Assembly: GCF_002288925.2 (NCBI RefSeq)
Contig: NW_022098076.1
Coordinates: 78,556,216-78,620,215 of the forward strand
Length of the DNA: 64,000 bases
Reading direction: 5' to 3'
Origin: Delphinapterus leucas
Lineage: Eukaryota > Chordata > Mammalia > Artiodactyla > Monodontidae
Shown here: positions 60,512 through 64,000 of the stretch, in pieces
Layout of the letters: each line of letters opens with the position of its first letter
Numbering within the stretch: the stretch's first letter is position 1
Notes under the pieces: generated by a model
What the model saw: the letters and a program-made list of their open reading frames with translations, nothing else
What the model was told of the DNA's origin: nothing
Database searches by the model: none
Translations under genes and position numbers: made by a program

Positions 60512-63500
60512 CATCTTTATTGCAATATAATAACTTTACAGTATTGCGTTAGTTTCTGCTGTATAGCACAGTGAATCAGCTATATGTATACATATATACT
60601 CACATGCCCTCCCTCTTGCGCATCCCTCTCACTCTCCCTATCCCACCCCTCTAGGTGGTCACAAACCACCGACCTGACCTCCCTGTGTTATGCAGCTGCT
60701 TCCCACTAGCTAGCTATTTTACATTTGGTAGTGCATATACGTCCATGCCACTCTCTCACTTCGTCCCAGTTTACCCTTCCCCCTCCCCGGTGTCCTCAAG
60801 TCCATTCTCTACATCTGTGTCTTTATTCCTGTCCTGCCCTAAGTTCATCAGAACCATTATTATTATTATTTTAAGATTCTATATATATGTGTTAGCATAT
60901 GGTATTTGTTTTTCACTTTCTGACTTACTTCACTCTGTATGACAGACTTTAGGTACATCCACCTCACTACAAATAACTCAATTTCATTTCTTTTTATGGC
61001 TGAGTAGTATTCCATCATATATATGTGCCACATCTTCTTTATCCATTCATCTGTTGATGGACACTTAGGTTGGTTCCATGTCTTGGCTATTGTAAATAGT
61101 GCTGCAATGAACATTGTAGTACATGTCTCTTTTTGAATTACGGTTTTCCCAGGGTATATGCCCAGTAGAGGGATTGCTGAGTCATATGGTAGTTCTATTT
61201 GTAGTTTTTTAAGGAACCTCCGTACCGTCCTCCATAGTGGCTGTACCAATTTACATTCCCACCAACAGTGCAAGAGGGTTCCCTTTTCTCCACACCCTCT
61301 CCAGCATTTATTGTTTGTAGACTTTTTGATGATGGCCATTCTAACTGGAGTGAGGTGATACCTCATTGTAGTTTTCATTTGCTTTTCTCTAATGATTAGT
61401 GATGTTGAGCAACCTTTTATGTGTTTGTTGGCAATCTGTATATCTTCTTTGGAGAAATGTCTATTTAGGTGTTCTGCCCATTTTTGGATTGGGTTGTTTG
61501 TTTCTTTGATATTGAGCTGCATAAGCTTCTTGTATATTTTGGAGATTCTTTGTCAGTTGCTTTGTTTACAAATATTTTCTCCCATTCTCAGGGTTGTCTT
61601 TTTGCCTTGTTTATGGTTTCCTTTGCTGTGCAAAAGCCTTTAGGTTTCAATAGGTCTCATTTGTTTGTTTTTCTTTTTATTTCCATTTCTCTAGGAGGAG
61701 GGTCAAAGATCTTGCTGTGATTTATGTCAAAGACTGTTCTTCCTATGTTTTCCTGTAAGAGTTTTACAGTATCTGGCCTTACATTTAGGTCTTTAATCCA
61801 TTTTGAGTATATTTTTGTATATGGTGTTAGGAAGTGTTTGAATATCATTCTTTTAAATGCAGCTGTCCAATTTTCCCAGCACCACTTATTGAAGAGGCTG
61901 TCTTTTCTCCATTGTATATACTTGCATTCTGTATCAAACATAAGTTGACCATATGTGCATGGGTTTATCTCTAGGCTTTCTACCCTGTTCCATTGATCTA
62001 TATTTCTGTTTCTGTGTGAGTACCATACTGTCTTGATTACTGTAGCTTTGTAGTATAGTCTGAAGTCAGGGAGTCTGATTCCTCCAGCTCCATTTTTCTT
62101 TCTCAAGATTGCTTTGGCTATTCGGGGTCTTTTGTGTTCCCATACAAATTGTACAATTTTTTGTTCTAGTTCTGTGAAAAATGCCATTGGTAGTTTGATA
62201 GGGATTGCATGAATCTGTAGATTGCTTTCAGTAATATACTCATTTTCACAATGTTGATTCTTCCAATCCAAGAACATGGTATATCTCTCCATCTATTTGT
62301 ATCAGCTTTAATTTCTTTCAGAAGTGTCTTATAGTTTTCTGCATACAGGTCTTTTGTCTCCCTAGGTAGGTTTATTCCTAGGTATTTTATTCTTTTTGTT
62401 GCAATGGTAAATGGGAGTGTTTCCTTAATTTCTCTTTCACATTCTTCATCATTAGTGTATAGGAATATAAGTGATTTCTTGCATTAATTTTGTATCTTGC
62501 TACTTTACCATATTCATTGATTAGCTCTAGTAGTTTTCTGGTAGCATCTTTAAGATTCTCTATGTATAGTATCATGCCATTTGCAAACAGTGACAGTTTT
62601 ACTTCTTCAATTCTGACTTATATTCCTTTCATTTTTTTCTTCTTCTCTGATTGCTGTAGCTAAAACTTCCAAAAACATGTTGAATAATAGTGGTGAAGTG
62701 GACATCCTTGTCTTGTTCCTGATATTAGAGGAAATGGTTTCACTGTTTCACTATTGAGAACGATGTTGGCTGTGAGTGTGTCATATATGGCCTTTATTAT
62801 GTCCAGGTAAGTTCTCTCTATGTCTACTTTCTGGAGAGTTTTTATCACAAATTGGTGTTGAATTTTGTCAAAAGATTTTTCTGCATCTATTGAGATGATC
62901 ATATGGTTTTCATCCTTCAATTTGTTAAAATGGTGTATCACATTGATTGATTTGTGTAAATTGAAGAATCCTTGCATTCCTATGATAAACTCTACTTGAT
63001 CATGGTTAAAGGATTAAAAGGCTATGATCCTTTTAATGTGCTGTTAGATTCTGTTTGCTAGTATTTTGTTGAGGATTTTTGTATATATGTTCATCAGTGA
63101 TATTGGCCTCTAGTTTTCGTTTTTTGTGACATCTTCATCTGGTTTTGGTATCAGGGTGATGGTGGCCTCATAGAATGAGTTTGGGAGTGTTCCTCCTTCT
63201 CCTATATTTTGGAAGAGTTTGAGAAGGATAGGTCTTAGCTCTTCTCTAAATGTTTGATTGAATTCTCCTGTGAAGCCTGCTGGTCCTGGGCTTTTGTTTG
63301 TTGGAAGACTTTTAATCACAATCTCAATTTCAGTGCTTGTGATTGGTCTATTTATATTTTCTATTTTTTCCTGCTTCAGTCTCAGGAGGTTTTGCTTTTC
63401 TAAGAATTTGTCCATTTCTTCCAGGTTGTCCATTCTATTGGCATATAGCTTCTTGTAGTAATCTCTCATGATCCTTTGTATTTCTTCAGTGTCAGTTGTT

Positions 63501-64000
63501 ACTTCTTTTTCATTTCAAATTCTATTGATTTGAATCTCCTCCCTTTTTTTCTTGATGAGTCTGGCTAATGGTTTATCAATTTTGTTTATCTTCTCAAAGA
63601 ACCAACTTTTAGTTTTATCGATCTTTGCTATTGTTTCCTTTATTTCTTTTTCATTCATTTCTGATCTGATCTTTATGATTTCTTTCCATCTGCTAAATTT
63701 GGGTTTATTTTGTTCTCCTTTCTCTAATTGCTTTAGGTGTAAGCTTAGGTTGTTTATTTGCGATTTTTCTTGTTCCTTGAGGTAGTATTGTACTGCTATA
63801 AACTTCACTCTTAGAACTGCTTTTGCTGCATCCTGTAGGTTTTGGGTCATCGTGTTTTCATTGTTATTTGTTTCTAGGTATTTTAAAATTTCCTCATTGA
63901 TTTCTTCAGTGATCTCTTGGTTATTTAGTAGCATACTGTTGAGTTGCCATGTGTTTGTATTTTTTAGTGTTTTTCCTGTAATTGATACCTTGTCTCATAA
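60512..64000 (-). mobile_element. L1 (cetartiodactyl type), antisense, runs off the window
   Basis: The + strand starts with a T/A-rich tail complement and 'ctttattgcaatataataactttacagtattgcgttagtttctgctg', the antisense L1 3' UTR. It continues through the complete C-terminal two thirds of ORF2 to the end of the window. At least 3.49 kb is present. The 5' end (endonuclease, ORF1, promoter) would lie beyond 64000 if it survives, so the target duplication cannot be checked. It is related to the rearranged copy at 46968-49903 but colinear. Confidence 0.96.
60866..64000 (-). pseudogene. L1 ORF2 pseudogene (reverse transcriptase and C-terminal domain)
   Basis: Open pieces in order are 63934-63515, 63469-63110, 62977-62660 and 62575-62387 (one frame, broken by in-frame stops), then 62292-61657 and 61522-60866 (each in another frame, so at least two frameshifts). 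Landmarks: [26 protein letters not shown] (motif A); [13 protein letters not shown]; the FADD site mutated to FANG (62576-62587); and the C-terminal Cys-rich [18 protein letters not shown] near residue 80-97 of the last piece (CX3CX7HX4C). The nonsense TAG at 63110-63112 replaces the Tyr of ENYRPIS. It is dead as an enzyme. Confidence 0.95.

Overview
This is a non-coding stretch of a mammalian nuclear genome, almost certainly from a cetacean. The diagnostic elements are five nearly complete copies and one edge fragment of a tRNA-derived SINE. It opens with GGGCTTCCCTGGTGGCGCAG and ends in an A-rich tail after a GCCCGCGTACC-type motif; this is the CHR family typical of whale and dolphin genomes. 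One older CHR-1/Bov-tA-like SINE and L1 3' ends of the cetartiodactyl type fit the same assignment. Older layers (L2, MIR, MER5, MER20, MLT1, MLT2, L1M) are shared with other placental mammals.

I found no convincing protein-coding exon, rRNA, functional tRNA, CpG island or CRISPR array. The only recognisable coding sequence is decayed L1 ORF2. Other open reading frames are short, compositionally biased, or inside SINEs and microsatellites, and are best explained by chance. The window looks intergenic or deep-intronic.

Layout: 1-59 is the head of a SINE cut by the window edge. 3.2-3.7 kb holds an L1M 3' end and an L2 end; 3.9 kb a (CA)n; 4.35 kb a MER5-like piece; 5.9-6.4 kb an antisense L1M. 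7.4-7.7 kb is an ERV1-class solo LTR and 8.5-9.0 kb an MLT2-type ERVL LTR. 15.07-15.3 kb is a SINE with a perfect 16-bp target duplication, and 16.2-16.7 kb an L2 followed by MER20. 20.86 kb holds a perfect 19-bp inverted repeat; 22-26.5 kb carries MIRs and the CHR-1-like SINE; 29.1 kb another SINE. 30.4-30.9 kb is an MLT1 LTR, followed to 32.1 kb by MaLR-like material containing a diverged direct repeat. 45.3 kb is a SINE. 46.8-50.0 kb is a rearranged L1 inserted in an older L1. 50.3 and 54.8 kb are SINEs with simple-repeat tails; 53.0-53.5 kb an L2 3' end; 53.8-54.2 kb an MLT1 LTR; 58-59 kb an L2 with a nested MIR. 60.5-64 kb is an antisense L1 that runs off the window.

The most interesting structure is the 46968-49903 L1. 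It lies between copies of a 15-bp target duplication (one mismatch) and consists of an antisense 3' end plus two sense ORF2 blocks in swapped order. The end of one block and the start of the other are only about 17 bp apart in an intact ORF2. This suggests an unusual twin-priming event with an extra template jump. No functional gene system was found.
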